A stretch of DNA of 6,104 bases, taken from PFL42 sp964492235. GTDB taxonomy: Bacteria; Chloroflexota; Anaerolineae; Anaerolineales; E44-bin32. Each line of letters begins with the position of its first letter. Within the stretch, counting starts at the first letter, position 1. The notes under the pieces were generated by a model that was not told where the DNA came from, did no database searches, and was given only the letters and a program-made list of their open reading frames with translations. The stretch is taken from positions 1 to 6,104 of the forward strand of contig CAZBJQ010000152.1 of assembly GCA_964492235.1 (NCBI GenBank). Reading direction: 5' to 3'. The position numbers and the translations under genes are program-made. This document shows positions 5,616-6,104 of the stretch, in pieces.

Positions 5616-6104
5616 CTAGTAGGGGACGAAGTCGCCGCGCTTCTTGGCGGCTTCGATCGCCGGCTCGCCGTACTCCCACGACATCTCGGGGCGATAGCGC
5701 TCCCGCCAGTCGTCGAACCTCATCCTGCCGATCTCGGCCTGACTTGGGAATACCCACTTCACGCCCCACTGCGGAATGATGATCTTCAGATCCGGCACGT
5801 GCCGCTTGGCGACCCACACGACCTCTTCCGGATCGACCGTGGTGTTACCCCAATTGTCCCAGTGCATCGGCATCAGCACTTTGGTGCCCATGGCCTCGGC
5901 CAGGCGCACCGCGTCATACGGGGTCATCTTGTCGGTGCCGCCGGGAGCGTTGTAGCCGATGTTCAGCGACAGCACGTCGATGTTGTGTTTCTTGAACGTG
6001 ACGTAGGCGTTCTGGAACAGCGAATCCGCCAAATGGCAGAAGTTGTAGCCGCCGATCTTGAAGAAGAAGGTGACTGCCACGTCGTCGAACGGACGGCGCA
6101 CGCC
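5616..6104 (-). CDS. UlaG-like metallo-beta-lactamase-fold hydrolase, C-terminal part (5' end beyond window)
   Basis: The frame is open from the right edge to TAG at 5616-5618, giving 162 residues with no N-terminus. The GTG at 6101 is internal, not a start. GYNFCHLADSLFQN (19-32) lines up with the metal-ligand segment HTGDT of UlaG-type enzymes, with D27 as the likely ligand. GGTDKMTPYDAVRLAEAMG (55-73) followed by KVLMPMHWDNW (75-85) closely follows the UlaG (L-ascorbate-6-phosphate lactonase) C-terminal pattern, with H81 as the probable second metal ligand. About 40 residues follow the MBL core, rich in Arg, Glu and aromatics and ending DFVPY. The family includes lactonases and other metal-dependent hydrolases, so the ascorbate substrate should not be assumed. 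The position upstream of the dehydrogenase suggests a shared catabolic role. Confidence 0.88.
   Translation of the reverse strand, partial: GVRRPFDDVAVTFFFKIGGYNFCHLADSLFQNAYVTFKKHNIDVLSLNIGYNAPGGTDKMTPYDAVRLAEAMGTKVLMPMHWDNWGNTTVDPEEVVWVAKRHVPDLKIIIPQWGVKWVFPSQAEIGRMRFDDWRERYRPEMSWEYGEPAIEAAKKRGDFVPY

Overview
The window is a GC-rich bacterial stretch, and every gene I can support lies on the minus strand, so transcription runs from right to left. It reads as one operon-like block around a four-gene molybdenum hydroxylase of the xanthine dehydrogenase family. Base composition, long antisense open frames and strong GGAGG ribosome sites point to a high-GC bacterium. A Chloroflexota-like or similar environmental lineage is only a guess; nothing here fixes the taxon.

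Layout in transcription order: (1) 6104-5616, the C-terminal part of a UlaG-like metallo-beta-lactamase-fold hydrolase that runs in from the right edge; (2) a 70-base spacer with two GC-rich hairpins; (3) 5545-4637, a 3-hydroxyisobutyrate dehydrogenase-family NAD(P) oxidoreductase; (4) 4640-3771, the FAD subunit, whose GTG start overlaps the previous stop as GTGA; (5) 3766-3296, the subunit with two [2Fe-2S] clusters; (6) 3280-1985, the first half of the molybdopterin subunit; (7) 1972-968, its second half, which carries the catalytic glutamate; (8) a 142-base spacer with one GC-rich hairpin; (9) 825-1, a MoxR/CoxD-like AAA+ ATPase that runs off the left edge.

Functionally, genes 4-7 would form a cytoplasmic hydroxylase. 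Electrons from hydroxylation at the Mo-pterin centre would pass through two [2Fe-2S] clusters to FAD. The downstream AAA+ ATPase is probably a maturation chaperone for the metal centre. The upstream beta-hydroxyacid dehydrogenase and MBL-fold hydrolase suggest a catabolic route for the hydroxylated product.

The most notable point is that the molybdopterin subunit is two genes in the same reading frame, separated by a TAG stop and a near-perfect ribosome-binding site. FAD, FeS, large-Mo and medium-Mo subunits in this order match what I recall of the four-subunit nicotinate dehydrogenase (NdhFSLM) of Eubacterium barkeri. That organism's nicotinate cluster also encodes a 3-hydroxyisobutyrate dehydrogenase-family enzyme. 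The substrate here cannot be read from the sequence. No RNA genes, mobile elements, CRISPR arrays or convincing promoters were seen.
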